Positions 45,287 to 55,857 of a stretch of DNA of 64,000 bases are shown here, piece by piece; the first letter of the stretch is position 1; every line of letters begins with the position of its first letter. The DNA lies in contig NZ_JACSKH010000001.1 in assembly GCF_018617485.1 (NCBI RefSeq), positions 1,975,143-2,039,142 of the forward strand, in the 5' to 3' direction. This DNA is from Exiguobacterium sp. s124 (lineage in GTDB: Bacteria > Bacillota > Bacilli > Exiguobacteriales > Exiguobacteriaceae). Position numbers and translations under genes: made by a program. The notes beneath the pieces were generated by a model. It was not told the origin of the DNA. It did no database searches and was given only the letters and a program-made list of their open reading frames with translations.

Positions 45287-45937
45287 TTATCGAATCGCGT
45301 AACGCTGTTCGAGTTTGTGTTGACCGGCTTGAATCAAGGTCGATAAGATCCAATAAATCGAAGCCGAGAACAAGAGTAACGGCATGACCAAATACGTCGT
45401 TGCTGCAATTTGGTCAGACACGTACGTTAACTCCTGAACCGCGATGACCGAACCGAGTGACGTCGACTTGATGATGTCGATGACCGAGTTCGAGACAGGC
45501 GGGATGGCGCGTGAAAGCGCCTGTGGGAAAATGATGTCTTTGAAACGCTTCATTTTCGGAATCCCTAACGCGACACTTGCCTCTACCTGCCCTTTATCGA
45601 CAGAGTTGATGGCTGCCCGGAACGCTTCCGAGATATAGGCTGCAAAGTGGAACCCGAGTCCGAAGATGAGCGCCTGCATCCCACTCAGTTGCACGAACCC
45701 AGTGAGACCGACATACAAAATCAATAATTGAAGTAAGAGCGGTGTTCCGCGGAAGAACGAAATGTACGTCCGCGTGAACAACCGTACGATTTTAATCGGA
45801 CTACTATGAAGTAGAGCGATGATCAGACCGAGCGCCAAGGCGAGAAGAATCGACAGGACACTGGCGATCAACGTGAGCTGGACGGCTTCAAGATAGACCG
45901 AACGGTTATCTATGACGGTCGTGATCAGTTCATTCAT
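45287..45937 (-). CDS. Amino-acid ABC transporter permease
   Basis: A 216-residue HisM/TcyB-type permease with about five membrane helices. The EAA loop is visible at EAFRAAINSVDKGQVEASVALG ... P, where the conserved G contacts the ATPase. Family-3 polar amino-acid importers use this subunit, often as a homodimer. It overlaps the binding-protein gene by 4 bases. No ATP-binding gene follows, so the ATPase must come from elsewhere. Confidence 0.92.
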   Translation of the reverse strand: MNELITTVIDNRSVYLEAVQLTLIASVLSILLALALGLIIALLHSSPIKIVRLFTRTYISFFRGTPLLLQLLILYVGLTGFVQLSGMQALIFGLGFHFAAYISEAFRAAINSVDKGQVEASVALGIPKMKRFKDIIFPQALSRAIPPVSNSVIDIIKSTSLGSVIAVQELTYVSDQIAATTYLVMPLLLFSASIYWILSTLIQAGQHKLEQRYAIR

Positions 45938-46692
45938 TGACTGATATCCTCACCGAAGTACTTCTCACCGATTTCCTGCATCGTACCGTCTTCTTTCATT
46001 TCTGCAAGTGCTTCGTTCAATTTCTCAAGAACGTCGCTATCTTGACGTGTCATGAACCCAGCTTCGCTCGTGTTGAAGATGTCACCGACTACTTTGACGT
46101 CATAGCCTGTTTTTTCAAGCTCTGTCAAGATGAAGAGACGGTCGTTCAATGCCGCATCAAGACGACCGACTTCGAGGTCTTGAAGCACTTGGTTCGCCCC
46201 TTTGTAGTATTTCACTTCGGCACCAGCTTCTTCCGCCATTTGCGCATAGACCGAACCTTGCGTCGATCCGACTAATTTGCCGTCGAGGTCGTCTACTCCT
46301 TGAATGTCGTTGTTATCCGATCCAACGATAACTTGAGCTCCCGATACTGCATACGGGTCAGAGAATGCGTACTTTTCTTCACGTTCAGGCGTGATGCTCA
46401 TTTGGTTAGCAATCATGTCGATGCGTTCTGCGTCAAGTGCTGGAACGAGTCCTTTGAAGTCCATTGCCTCGTACTCTACTTTATAACCGGCACGTTCTGC
46501 CGCTTCGTTCAAAACGTCGATGTCATATCCCATCAATTCACCTTTATCTTTATATGTGAACGGTGGGTATGTCGCCTCTGTCCCGACAGTGATGACTGCT
46601 TCGTCCGCTCCACTGTCTGTTTCGTTACCGCAAGCCGCGAGAAGCCCGACTGAAGCTCCGATTGCGAGTACGCTTGTTAATGTTTTTTTCAT
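45934..46692 (-). CDS. Amino-acid ABC transporter substrate-binding lipoprotein
   Basis: 252 residues. A lipoprotein signal peptide ends with LLAAC (Cys21 as the lipid anchor), followed by a family-3 periplasmic-binding domain: VGTEATYPPFTYKDKGELMG, YDIDVLNEAAERAGY, DMIANQMSITPEREEKYAFS and VGSTQGSVYAQ. Similar to cystine/polar amino-acid binding proteins (TcyA, TcyJ); exact ligand unknown. GGAAAGGCGG precedes the ATG. First gene of a two-gene unit with the permease. Confidence 0.92.
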   Translation of the reverse strand: MKKTLTSVLAIGASVGLLAACGNETDSGADEAVITVGTEATYPPFTYKDKGELMGYDIDVLNEAAERAGYKVEYEAMDFKGLVPALDAERIDMIANQMSITPEREEKYAFSDPYAVSGAQVIVGSDNNDIQGVDDLDGKLVGSTQGSVYAQMAEEAGAEVKYYKGANQVLQDLEVGRLDAALNDRLFILTELEKTGYDVKVVGDIFNTSEAGFMTRQDSDVLEKLNEALAEMKEDGTMQEIGEKYFGEDISQ

Positions 46693-46781
46693 GATGATTC
46701 CGCCTTTCCTATAATCCTTATATGATTACACGGTTTTAAACAATAACCTCATCATACTGGCGCGATGTCTTCATGTCAAAC

Positions 46782-46812
46782 AAAAAACATCACCCTATCG
46801 CTAGAGTGATGT
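46782..46812 (-). terminator. Terminator after pgcA
   Basis: ACATCAC (46787-46793) with GTGATGT (46806-46812), T run on the minus strand. Confidence 0.75.
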
Positions 46813-46818
46813 CTCCCA

Positions 46819-48546
46819 TCAGTCGATGGCTTTTGCCTGTTTCATGACGTCTGCTTCAATCGCTTCACGTTTCGCCGTCGTCTTCTCGGCGCGATCCGCG
46901 TGTACACTGAAGTAAAACTTGATTTTCGGCTCTGTACCAGATGGGCGAAGGCAGAACCAAGACCCGTCCGCAAAGACGAATTTCAAGACGTTCGATGAAG
47001 GCAACTCGATGGCTTCAGACGTATTTGTCCGTAAGTCAGTTGCCACTTGCTTCTTATAATCTTCGAAACGAACGACTTCATACCCACCGACTTCTTTCGG
47101 TGGATTAGCACGGAACGCTTCCATCATTCGCCCGATTTGTTCGAGACCTGCTTTCCCTTTTAGCGTCATCGACTGTAATGACTCTTCATAGAAGCCATAC
47201 TTCTCATAAATCGATTGCAACGCATCGTAGAGCGTCCGGCCGTTTTGCTTATGGTAGGCCGCCATCTCCGCTGCGAGTAAACAAGCTTGGACAGCATCTT
47301 TGTCGCGACAGAAGTCGCCAATCAAATAGCCGTAGCTTTCTTCATAGCCAAAGAGGAATTCATATTCACCTGACTCCTCATATTGTTTGATTTTCTCGCC
47401 GATGAATTTGAATCCCGTCAACGTGTTCTCAAGGTGTACGCCATAAGCTTTCGCGATCGCGGCACCGAGTTCTGACGTGACGATCGTCTTAGCGACGAAG
47501 CCGTTCGATGGGAGTGTTCCCGTCTCGCTCTTTTGTGAGAGGATATATTCCATTAAGAGCGCACCCGTCTGGTTCCCAGTCAAGACGAACCATTCCCCGT
47601 CACGCCCGCGTACCGTCAAGCCTACACGGTCCGCATCCGGATCGGTCGCCATGAGTAAATCGGCCCCGACACGATCTCCGTATTCCATCGCTAGTTTAAA
47701 TGCAGCCTTTTCCTCCGGGTTCGGATAGCTGACGGTCGGGAAGGCACCGTCTGGTTCTGCCTGCTCTTCTACAATCGTCACATGGTTAAACCCATATGCT
47801 TTCAATCCTTCCATGACCGGACGACGTCCCGTTCCGTGGAGCGGCGAATAGACGATCTGAAGGGGGCTATCCTGTATGTCACGATGAATCCGAATCGACT
47901 GGAGCGCTTCCATATAAGCTTCATCGACGGATGGATCGACTGTGACGAGGAACCCCGTTTGGCGAAGCGCCGCCTCATCTTCAATCTCGATCTTCAACTC
48001 ATCTTCAATCGCATTGACGTAACTGACGAGTTCATCCGCTTCCGCTGGCGGAAGTTGCCCACCGTCTGCTCCATACACTTTGAACCCGTTATATTCTGGC
48101 GGGTTGTGACTCGCTGTGATGACAATGCCACCGAACGCATTCAAATGACGTACGGCAAACGAGAGTTCGGGTGTAGCGCGCAAACTTGGGAACAAGTACG
48201 TCTTGATTCCGTTTGACGCAAGCGTCCGCGCCGCCTCCAAAGCAAACTCAGGTGAAAAATGACGAGAGTCATGGGCGATCACGACACCATGACGTTTCGC
48301 CTCTTCTCCTGAAGCAGCGATAAAGTCCGCAAAGCCTTGTGATGCTTTTCGAATCGTATACACGTTCATTCGGTTCGCACCTGGTCCGATTTCTCCGCGC
48401 ATCCCGCCTGTCCCGAATTCAAGCGTCTTATAAAATGCATCTTCTAACGTCGTCTCATCCTTTGCGAGCTCATCAAGTTCCGCACGTAAATGCGGTGCTA
48501 GCCCTTCAAATTGATTCCAACGGTCATATGTTTGTTGCCATGTCAT
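46819..48546 (-). CDS. pgcA: Alpha-phosphoglucomutase PgcA
   Basis: A 575-residue hexose-phosphate mutase. The phosphoserine loop is ITASHNPPEYNGFKVY, the Mg2+ site DPDADRVG, the sugar loop FGYEESYGY and the phosphate-binding loop RPSGTEPKIKFYF. It interconverts glucose-6-P and glucose-1-P, feeding UDP-glucose for wall polymers and, with GlgC at 54549, glycogen. Monocistronic; the glg operon lies 1 kb away in the same direction but is separate. Confidence 0.95.
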   Translation of the reverse strand: MTWQQTYDRWNQFEGLAPHLRAELDELAKDETTLEDAFYKTLEFGTGGMRGEIGPGANRMNVYTIRKASQGFADFIAASGEEAKRHGVVIAHDSRHFSPEFALEAARTLASNGIKTYLFPSLRATPELSFAVRHLNAFGGIVITASHNPPEYNGFKVYGADGGQLPPAEADELVSYVNAIEDELKIEIEDEAALRQTGFLVTVDPSVDEAYMEALQSIRIHRDIQDSPLQIVYSPLHGTGRRPVMEGLKAYGFNHVTIVEEQAEPDGAFPTVSYPNPEEKAAFKLAMEYGDRVGADLLMATDPDADRVGLTVRGRDGEWFVLTGNQTGALLMEYILSQKSETGTLPSNGFVAKTIVTSELGAAIAKAYGVHLENTLTGFKFIGEKIKQYEESGEYEFLFGYEESYGYLIGDFCRDKDAVQACLLAAEMAAYHKQNGRTLYDALQSIYEKYGFYEESLQSMTLKGKAGLEQIGRMMEAFRANPPKEVGGYEVVRFEDYKKQVATDLRTNTSEAIELPSSNVLKFVFADGSWFCLRPSGTEPKIKFYFSVHADRAEKTTAKREAIEADVMKQAKAID

Positions 48547-48646
48547 GATTCATTCCCCTTTCACCCTCAAAAAATTCAATCGAAGTACTCGCCAATTGCT
48601 TCCATCTTGTATACGATGAGAGTAACGAAACCTCGAGGTGATATTA

Positions 48647-49462
48647 ATGTTTCCAACAATGCGTGCCCAAGAATTAAAACAAATCGTGCATACGAACTCG
48701 ATTCGTTTCATCGATTGCCGATATTCACTAAACGACGCGTCCTATGGTAAATATGTCTACCGAAAGGGACACCTTCCGAACGCTGTCTTTCTCGACTTGA
48801 TGGAAGACTTGTCCGGTCCGCTCGGCGAACATGGCGGACGTCACCCGCTTCCTTCAAAAGAAGCGTGGACGGCAACGCTCCGCCGCATCGGCCTTAATAA
48901 AGAAGATTTGGTCATCATTTATGATGACGGCTTCCCATTCGCAGCTCGTGCATGGTGGCTCTTCAAATGGGCCGGTCACGAACGGGTCGTTGTCTTAGAA
49001 GGCGGCATCCAATCTGGCATCACCTATTGCGGTGAGACTACGACGGACGTCCCAAACTATCCAGCGAGTGACTATACACCAGACTTCCGAGACGACATGA
49101 TCGCGACACTCGAAGAGGTGAAAGCTGCCACAAGCGGCTCCCTCTATGATTCACGAACAGAAGACCGCTTCAACGGGTCACATGAACCGATTGACAAAAA
49201 AGCAGGTCATATCCCGAACGCGTTGCTCTGTTCTTATGCCGAGGCCATCACGGAGCTCGGTACATTAGAGGACTTTCACGATTTAAAAGAACTCTATAAA
49301 GACGTTCTTTCTGTCGAAAATCCAATCTTTTATTGCGGTAGTGGTGTGACCGCCTGTGTCAATATTCTCGCGCTACACGCCCTCGGTAAAGACGATGTTC
49401 GACTCTATCCAGGATCCTATTCTGACTGGATCAGCTATCCAGAAAACGAGGTCCACCCGTGA
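48647..49462 (+). CDS. Thiosulfate/3-mercaptopyruvate sulfurtransferase (rhodanese)
   Basis: About 271 residues, two rhodanese domains. The N-terminal one (about 10-115) is inactive; the C-terminal one has the catalytic loop YCGSGVTACV with Cys as sulfur acceptor and LYDSRTEDRFNG before it. It moves sulfane sulfur from thiosulfate or mercaptopyruvate to a thiol acceptor or cyanide. ATG 48647 has GAGGTGATA 4-6 bases upstream. Divergent from pgcA, single gene. Confidence 0.92.
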   Translation: MFPTMRAQELKQIVHTNSIRFIDCRYSLNDASYGKYVYRKGHLPNAVFLDLMEDLSGPLGEHGGRHPLPSKEAWTATLRRIGLNKEDLVIIYDDGFPFAARAWWLFKWAGHERVVVLEGGIQSGITYCGETTTDVPNYPASDYTPDFRDDMIATLEEVKAATSGSLYDSRTEDRFNGSHEPIDKKAGHIPNALLCSYAEAITELGTLEDFHDLKELYKDVLSVENPIFYCGSGVTACVNILALHALGKDDVRLYPGSYSDWISYPENEVHP

Positions 49463-49478
49463 CGGGTGGATCGTTTTT
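49452..49478 (+). terminator. Terminator after the rhodanese gene
   Basis: TCCACCCG (49452-49459) with CGGGTGGA (49463-49470), then a T-rich run. The stop codon is in the loop. Confidence 0.75.
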
Positions 49479-49514
49479 ATTTTACACCGATTTTAATGTT
49501 ATTCCAAAAAATCT

Positions 49515-51947
49515 TTATTTAACGCTCGTCGGTTTGATATTCCAGACCGCATTCGCATATTCCGTGATGGTCCGGTCACTTGAGAAGATCCCCGATTTTG
49601 CTGTGTTGACGATTGAGCTCTCTGCCCAACGCGAACGATCACTGAATACTTCATCGACACGTCGCTGTGCTCGCATATAAGAGACGAAGTCTTTCAATAC
49701 GAGGAAGTCATCGTTATAGACGAGAAGTGAATCGAAAATCGACTGGAACTGATATTCGCCCACCTTATCGAACGTCCCATTGACGAGACCGTCAACCACA
49801 TCTTTGATTTCTTGATGGGCGTGATAAATCTCCGCCGCATGGTATCCCCCGAATTTTTTATAGTTCATGACTTCTTGTGGGGATAACCCAAAAATAAAGA
49901 TATGATCGTCTCCGACCGCGTCACGAATCTCGATATTGGCCCCATCTAGCGTACCGATCGTCAACGCACCGTTCATCATGAATTTCATGTTGCCGGTACC
50001 CGATGCCTCGTAGCTCGCCGTCGAGATTTGTTCGCTCAAGTCAGACCCTGGGAAAATACGTTCAGCCATCGAGACACGATAGTTCTCAAGGAAGATGACT
50101 TTGATGAATTGGCTCGCCCGCTTATCTTTATTGATTAAAGTAGCAAGCGCATTGATATAGCGAATGATTTCTTTCGCATAATGGTACCCCGGTGCCGCCT
50201 TCGCACCAAAAATAAACGTACGCGGGACCATCGTAAACGTCGGATCCGCTTGAATCTTCAAGTAAAGTGCATGGATATGAAGAGCGTTTAGAAGCTGACG
50301 CTTATAGGCGTGGAGACGTTTGACTTGAACATCAAAAATTGAGTGTGGGTCAACGGTTTCTCCCGTCTCTTCCTGAATGTAAGCAGCCAAATCAAATTTG
50401 TTCTGTTGTTTCACATCCATCACAATCTCTTGGAAACTCTTATCTTTCGAGACACCCATCAACTTCTCCAAATCGTTCGGATGCTCAATCCATGACGGAC
50501 CAATCGCCTCCGTAATCGCATCAGACAATCGTGGATTCGACTTCAAGAGCCAACGTCGATGTGTGATTCCGTTCGTCTTGTTGTTGAAGCGAAGCGGGAA
50601 CATCTCATATAAATAACGCATCTCACGCTGTTTCAAGATATCGGTATGAATCTGGGCAACCCCGTTCGTGGAATGCGAGCCAACGACGGCTAGGTTCGCC
50701 ATATTGATGTGTTCATTCGACACGATTGCGATTTCACCCATATGTGATTCAAGATGAGGATAGTTGACTAATACGTCCCGACAGAAGCGTCGATTAATCT
50801 CTTCGATAATCTGATACACACGTGGTAATAGTCGTTGATACATCTCGACCGGCCATTTCTCTAACGCTTCAGCGAGGAGCGTATGGTTCGTGAACGACAT
50901 GACGCTCTTCGTGATGCGCCACGCCTCATCCCAACCATATCCATGCTCATCCATCAAGATTCGCATCAGTTCAGGGATTGCGACAACCGGGTGCGTATCG
51001 TTGATATGGATGGCATAATGGTCCCCTAATTGTTTGAGGGATTTATTCCGTTTCATATAAGAAGCGAGCAACGATTGAATCCCTGCCGACACAAAGAAGT
51101 ACTGTTGTTTTAAACGCAATACTTTTCCTTCATACGTCGTATCGTCTGGATATAAAAATTCCGAAATGGTCGCAATCGACTGCTTATGTCGCAACAAGTC
51201 TTTATACGTCCCTTTCGTTTTCTCCAAATACGCCTCATCGTCAAGTGGTGATTCGGCATTCCAAAGACGTAACGTATTCACGACGTCATTTTGATAGCCG
51301 ATGATGGGCATGTCGTACGGCACTGCTCTCACGACTTCGTCTGGATGATGGACGACGCGCAACCGATCACCGATTTGCTTCATCTCAATCCATCCGCCGA
51401 AGTTGATGTCGACCGCTTTATCCTGACGTCTCGTCTCCCACATGTTCCCGTCACGTAGCCAGTTGTCCGGCAACTCGACTTGATACCCATCGACAATCTT
51501 TTGTTTGAAAAGCCCATACCGGTAACGAATCCCGTTCCCGTGACCAGGCAAACTGAGCGCGGCCAATGAATCGAGGAAGCAGGCTGCTAGGCGACCAAGA
51601 CCTCCATTTCCAAGTCCCGGTTCTGGTTCTAGCTCTGTGATCTCCGTAAAGTCATATCCGAGGTCCTCGAGTCCTTCTTTGACGAGCTCTAACACGTCTA
51701 GACTCAACAAGTTGTTGTACAGGAAACGACCTAATAAAAACTCAAGCGAGAAGTAGATGACTTGCTTGCTATGTTTTTCTTCTTGACGGTCGCGCGTATG
51801 AATCCATTTTGGCATGGCCTGTTCGCGCACCATCGTTGCCAAGGTTTGATACACTTCCTGCTCTGTCCCATCTTCGATCGACTTCCCATTCAATGCGATG
51901 AATCGTTCTTTAAACGCGTCGACAAAGCTCTGTTTATCTGTGAACAT
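49515..51947 (-). CDS. glgP: Glycogen phosphorylase GlgP
   Basis: An 810-residue GT35 phosphorylase that releases glucose-1-P from glycogen ends. The pyridoxal phosphate Lys is in ASGTGNMKFMMNGALTIGT; phosphate-site residues follow in GTLDGANIEI. LGNGGLGRLAACFLDS near residue 110 is also a hallmark. Last gene of glgC-glgD-glgA-glgP. GGAAGGAG lies about 13 bases before the ATG, a rather long spacing. Confidence 0.96.
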   Translation of the reverse strand: MFTDKQSFVDAFKERFIALNGKSIEDGTEQEVYQTLATMVREQAMPKWIHTRDRQEEKHSKQVIYFSLEFLLGRFLYNNLLSLDVLELVKEGLEDLGYDFTEITELEPEPGLGNGGLGRLAACFLDSLAALSLPGHGNGIRYRYGLFKQKIVDGYQVELPDNWLRDGNMWETRRQDKAVDINFGGWIEMKQIGDRLRVVHHPDEVVRAVPYDMPIIGYQNDVVNTLRLWNAESPLDDEAYLEKTKGTYKDLLRHKQSIATISEFLYPDDTTYEGKVLRLKQQYFFVSAGIQSLLASYMKRNKSLKQLGDHYAIHINDTHPVVAIPELMRILMDEHGYGWDEAWRITKSVMSFTNHTLLAEALEKWPVEMYQRLLPRVYQIIEEINRRFCRDVLVNYPHLESHMGEIAIVSNEHINMANLAVVGSHSTNGVAQIHTDILKQREMRYLYEMFPLRFNNKTNGITHRRWLLKSNPRLSDAITEAIGPSWIEHPNDLEKLMGVSKDKSFQEIVMDVKQQNKFDLAAYIQEETGETVDPHSIFDVQVKRLHAYKRQLLNALHIHALYLKIQADPTFTMVPRTFIFGAKAAPGYHYAKEIIRYINALATLINKDKRASQFIKVIFLENYRVSMAERIFPGSDLSEQISTASYEASGTGNMKFMMNGALTIGTLDGANIEIRDAVGDDHIFIFGLSPQEVMNYKKFGGYHAAEIYHAHQEIKDVVDGLVNGTFDKVGEYQFQSIFDSLLVYNDDFLVLKDFVSYMRAQRRVDEVFSDRSRWAESSIVNTAKSGIFSSDRTITEYANAVWNIKPTSVK

Positions 51948-51969
51948 AAATCAAGTTAGCTCCTTCCAC

Positions 51970-53403
51970 TCATGCGAATAAATGATATAACTCACGATAT
52001 TGCTTGGCGGATTGTTTCCAGCTAAAGTCCGCGGTCATCGCCTGATGGACGAGGGCATGCCAATTTTCTTTCTCATAGAAGACACGAATCGCTTTTTCGA
52101 TTGTTGCCAACATTTCGTGAGCATTATAGTTCATGAACCCGAATCCGGTCCCTTCTTGTGTGAACTCGTTATACGGCTTCACCGTGTCACGAAGTCCACC
52201 CGTTTCACGGACAATCGGTAACGTCCCATAGCGCATCGAAATCAATTGGCTGAGTCCACAAGGTTCAAAACGTGACGGCATTAAAAAAGCATCCGATCCA
52301 GCGTAAATTAAGTGTGCGAGTTCGATGTCAAAACCGATATATGAGCCCACTTTCCCTGGATGTGCTGCTGTCATCTCGTGAACGATTCCTTCATATTCTG
52401 GCTGTCCGGAACCGAGAAATGCGAATTGGCATGGCAACTGACCGAGTTCTTCAAATACTCCGTTAATCAAATCGAGCCCTTTTTGGTCGACGAGACGGCT
52501 AACGAACCCGATGAGCATGACATCATCTCGAACCTCAAGACCGAGTCGTTCTTGTAACGCTCGTTTATTGGCGAGTTTACCTTCTTTGTACGTATCGAGG
52601 TTATACGTCTGTTCGATACGCGGATCTGTAAACGGATCGTTCGTTGCCAAATCGATTCCGTTTAAAATCCCTCGGACGTCGACCGCACGATGACGTAAGG
52701 CTCCGTCCAATCCTTCACCGTAATACGGTTCCATGATTTCGTCTCGATATGACGGGCTGACGGTCGTAATTTGATCAGAATGCACGATTCCGGCTTTCAT
52801 GTAATTGACGAGACCATTATGTTGAATGCCTTCGGCCGTAAAATGTTCAGGACCGAACTGTAACAGTTCGCCGAGAATCTCTTCTGGGAAAATCCCTTGG
52901 TATTGCAGGTTATGGATAGTATAGACTGTGCGAATGCGTTGATACGCTTCAATATGTTGATAATGAATTCGTAAGAAGGCCGGTAAAATCCCTGTCTGCC
53001 AGTCATGGCAATGAAGGACATCAGGTACATCTTCCATCTTCCTAATCATTTCGAGAACCGCCCGTGAAAAGAAGGCAAAGCGTTCCGCATCATCAAAGTG
53101 TCCATATAAAACACCGTCACGTTTAAAGTAATACTCGTTATCGATGAAATAATACGTGATGCCATCTCGCTCTAATTTCAAGACCGCACCGAATTGCTTC
53201 CGCCAACCGACCGGAACGATCAGGTCGAACAAATATTCCATCTCGTCCACATATTCGTCAGCAATCGAGCCATATTTCGGCATGACGACGCTCACTTCTT
53301 CTCCTAAATCCGCCACCGCTTGAGGGAGCGAACCGACAACGTCGGCGAGCCCCCCCGTTTTCATGAACGGTGCCGCTTCTGAAGCAACATACCAAATTTT
53401 CAT
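51970..53403 (-). CDS. glgA: Glycogen synthase GlgA
   Basis: A 477-residue GT5 starch synthase-type enzyme that adds glucose from ADP-glucose. The N-terminal [13 protein letters not shown] binds ADP-glucose; [19 protein letters not shown] and the C-terminal [20 protein letters not shown] are the other family blocks. ATG 53403 has GAGGAGG about 6 bases upstream; frames further up overlap glgD and lack the family N terminus. Begins 10 bases after glgD. Confidence 0.96.
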   Translation of the reverse strand: MKIWYVASEAAPFMKTGGLADVVGSLPQAVADLGEEVSVVMPKYGSIADEYVDEMEYLFDLIVPVGWRKQFGAVLKLERDGITYYFIDNEYYFKRDGVLYGHFDDAERFAFFSRAVLEMIRKMEDVPDVLHCHDWQTGILPAFLRIHYQHIEAYQRIRTVYTIHNLQYQGIFPEEILGELLQFGPEHFTAEGIQHNGLVNYMKAGIVHSDQITTVSPSYRDEIMEPYYGEGLDGALRHRAVDVRGILNGIDLATNDPFTDPRIEQTYNLDTYKEGKLANKRALQERLGLEVRDDVMLIGFVSRLVDQKGLDLINGVFEELGQLPCQFAFLGSGQPEYEGIVHEMTAAHPGKVGSYIGFDIELAHLIYAGSDAFLMPSRFEPCGLSQLISMRYGTLPIVRETGGLRDTVKPYNEFTQEGTGFGFMNYNAHEMLATIEKAIRVFYEKENWHALVHQAMTADFSWKQSAKQYRELYHLFA

Positions 53404-53413
53404 AAAATCCTCC

Positions 53414-54514
53414 TCACACCACTGTTCGTTTTGCGATGACAATCGGCTCGTCGATTGTACCTCGGATGACCTGTCCTCGTTTTACGACGACTTCCTTATC
53501 CAGGATTGCGTTTTCGACGACAGCACCTTCTTCAATGATTGACTTCGACGAGATGATTGAGTTTTTCACGCGGGCGTGCTTACTCACTTGAACACCACGG
53601 AAGAGAATACTGTTTTGAACTTCGCCATGAATCTTACACCCGTTCGCGACGAGCGCTTCATTCACTTTTGACCCTTTCAAATAACGAGTCGGTGGCTCAT
53701 GCTTGATTTTCGTATAGATGTGCGGGAAGTCATAAATGATTCCTTCCCCACGAAGCAATCGCATACTTTCGTTATAGTACGAAAGCACCGAGTGGATGAC
53801 CTGCATTTTCCCGACATAATGGTAGCCGTGTACATGCAAACGGTGGAGCTGAGGGCGAATGACACCGTCTAATAAATCGTATTCTCCTTTAGACGTCGCT
53901 TCGTCGACGAGACGCATAAAGAGATTTTTCGACATGACGATCGTTTCTGTATAAGCGTATTCATCATCTGGTGAAAAGCCGCGTTCTGACACGCCAACGA
54001 CGCGATCATTCTCGCCGAGGCGGATTGGACGACAGTAGCCGCATTTCTGCTCATGCGTCGTATAGGCAAGCGTAATGTCCGCGCCCATCGACTTGTGATG
54101 CTCAAGCATGTCGTTATAGTCAATCGTCGTCAACACGTTCGAGCCCGTAATGACAACATACGGCTGCTTGCTGCGAATGAAATGTTCTCGGTGCATCGAG
54201 AAGTTGGCTAAGTCACCAAGATACGCTTCCCCGTCCGGCTTTAAGGCAGGTGGGAAAATGTGAAGTCCCCCTTGTGAACGGTCCAAATCCCATTCTTTCC
54301 CCGAGCCGAGATGGTCCATCAATGAGCGGTACTTGTCTAACGTGAAAATCCCGACTTGACTGATGTTTTGTGTGATCATATTCGTCAACGTGAAATCAAT
54401 CAGACGATAGCGCCCCGAGAATGGAACCGCTGCTAAATTACGATGACCTGTGAATTCTGGAAACAGACCTTGCTCCGTTCCTAAGTTAATGACCCCTAAT
54501 AAATCGTTCGTCAA
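53414..54514 (-). CDS. glgD: Glycogen biosynthesis protein GlgD
   Basis: About 366 residues, the non-catalytic partner of GlgC in the heteromeric ADP-glucose pyrophosphorylase of Bacillales. It has the nucleotidyltransferase-like start [19 protein letters not shown] and [12 protein letters not shown] but lacks the GGxGxRL loop of GlgC; the C-terminal 120 residues form a left-handed beta helix. The start is a TTG at 54514 with AAGGAGG 8 bases upstream. Lies 34 bases after glgC. Confidence 0.9.
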   Translation of the reverse strand: MTNDLLGVINLGTEQGLFPEFTGHRNLAAVPFSGRYRLIDFTLTNMITQNISQVGIFTLDKYRSLMDHLGSGKEWDLDRSQGGLHIFPPALKPDGEAYLGDLANFSMHREHFIRSKQPYVVITGSNVLTTIDYNDMLEHHKSMGADITLAYTTHEQKCGYCRPIRLGENDRVVGVSERGFSPDDEYAYTETIVMSKNLFMRLVDEATSKGEYDLLDGVIRPQLHRLHVHGYHYVGKMQVIHSVLSYYNESMRLLRGEGIIYDFPHIYTKIKHEPPTRYLKGSKVNEALVANGCKIHGEVQNSILFRGVQVSKHARVKNSIISSKSIIEEGAVVENAILDKEVVVKRGQVIRGTIDEPIVIAKRTVV

Positions 54515-54548
54515 CAGTAACGCCTCCTTGCGTCGATCTTTACTCGTT

Positions 54549-55703
54549 TCAAACTCTTTGTTTGAAGACGGTTCCGCTTTCAATGTTTTCGTGTGGTTCA
54601 ATAACAACGATTTCACCACCCGGCTCACCGACTGTCGCGCCGTCTTCAATGACTGCACAGCTTGCGACAATGGCTCTGTGAATTGTTACATCTTTCCCGA
54701 TTCTAGCTCCCGGCATGATGACCGAGTCTTTCACGAGCGATCCTTCTCCGACACGAACGTCATAGAACAAGACCGAATGTTGAACTTCCCCTTCGATATG
54801 ACACCCTTCATTGATCACAGACTGCTCGACGCAGGCATCTTTACCGATATATTGTGGTGTCTGATTCGGATTGACCGAATAAATTTTCCAGTTCGGATCA
54901 TACAAATCAAATGGTGGTTCTTCTTCTAACAGATCCATGTTTGCTTCCCAAAGCGATTGAATGGTTCCGACGTCTTTCCAATATCCTTTGAATTTATAAG
55001 CGAAAACATCAAGTCCTTGGAGAAGTGTGTTTGGAATGATGTTCTTCCCGAAGTCAAAGCTTGACGTCTCATCCTCCGCATCTTTAATCAAATGCTCACG
55101 CAAGACACTCCAGTTGAAGATATAAATCCCCATCGATGCCAAGTTGCTCTTCGGCTCTTCAGGTTTCTCTTCGAACTCATTGATGCGTAGGTCATCCGCC
55201 GTGTTCAAAATCCCGAAACGTGACGCTTCGTCCCACGGTACTTCCATTACGGAGATTGTCACATCAGCTTGTCTTTCTTTATGGGCTTCGAGCATCTTCT
55301 CGTAGTCCATCTTGTAGATGTGGTCTCCTGACAGAATCAAGACATAATCTGGCTCATAAGCGTCGATATAGCTCAAGTTACGATAGATCGCATTCGCTGT
55401 CCCTTCGTACCAATTTTTCCCCGACTGTGCTTGGTAAGGTGGAAGAATCGCTAATCCCCCATTGCGACGATCTAAATCCCATGCCGTCCCGATTCCTAAG
55501 TAACGATTCAATTCAAGTGGCTCGTATTGCGTCAACACCCCGACTGTTGTAATTCCAGAGTTCGTGCAGTTTGACAATGGGAAATCGATAATGCGGTACT
55601 TTCCGCCAAAATGAACGGCAGGCTTCGCCGTTTTTCGCGTGAGAGGCCCCAATCGTTTTCCTTCTCCTCCCGCAAGGAGCATTGCAACCATTTCTTGCTT
55701 CAT
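54549..55703 (-). CDS. glgC: Glucose-1-phosphate adenylyltransferase GlgC
   Basis: A 384-residue ADP-glucose pyrophosphorylase, the committed step of glycogen synthesis. [22 protein letters not shown] is the ATP-binding loop, followed by [13 protein letters not shown] and [12 protein letters not shown]; the C-terminal beta helix carries hexapeptide repeats. GAGGAGG lies before the ATG. First gene of glgC-D-A-P; glgB, which leads the B. subtilis operon, is absent here and the upstream gene is a divergent penicillin-binding protein. Confidence 0.96.
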   Translation of the reverse strand: MKQEMVAMLLAGGEGKRLGPLTRKTAKPAVHFGGKYRIIDFPLSNCTNSGITTVGVLTQYEPLELNRYLGIGTAWDLDRRNGGLAILPPYQAQSGKNWYEGTANAIYRNLSYIDAYEPDYVLILSGDHIYKMDYEKMLEAHKERQADVTISVMEVPWDEASRFGILNTADDLRINEFEEKPEEPKSNLASMGIYIFNWSVLREHLIKDAEDETSSFDFGKNIIPNTLLQGLDVFAYKFKGYWKDVGTIQSLWEANMDLLEEEPPFDLYDPNWKIYSVNPNQTPQYIGKDACVEQSVINEGCHIEGEVQHSVLFYDVRVGEGSLVKDSVIMPGARIGKDVTIHRAIVASCAVIEDGATVGEPGGEIVVIEPHENIESGTVFKQRV

Positions 55704-55785
55704 AAATAATAAGCCTCCTCAAAATCGTAATATACAACCTCTTTTACCCTTTTTCGCTCTTTCCTAAAGTATTCCTTCTCGAATT

Positions 55786-55805
55786 ATTATATGATAACGT
55801 TTACA
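55786..55805 (-). promoter_or_regulatory. glgC promoter with perfect cre site
   Basis: On the minus strand TGTAAACGTTATCA (55805-55792) is a full match to TGWAANCGNTNWCA, and TATAAT (55791-55786) starts directly after it, so CcpA would cover the promoter. The same site lies upstream of the divergent PBP gene. Confidence 0.8.
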
Positions 55806-55857
55806 TTTTTATTTTTTTGTAAATTTGACGATATAATGAATAGAAAGAGGTGAAACG

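Noticed and set aside
46693..46818. Possible riboswitch (S-box or T-box) before the amino-acid transporter
   Set aside because: Only the terminator of pgcA and a short promoter region are visible; no conserved aptamer or T-box sequence.
53404..53442. Longer start for glgA
   Set aside because: It overlaps the end of glgD and would put 13 residues before the conserved N terminus; ATG 53403 has a strong RBS.
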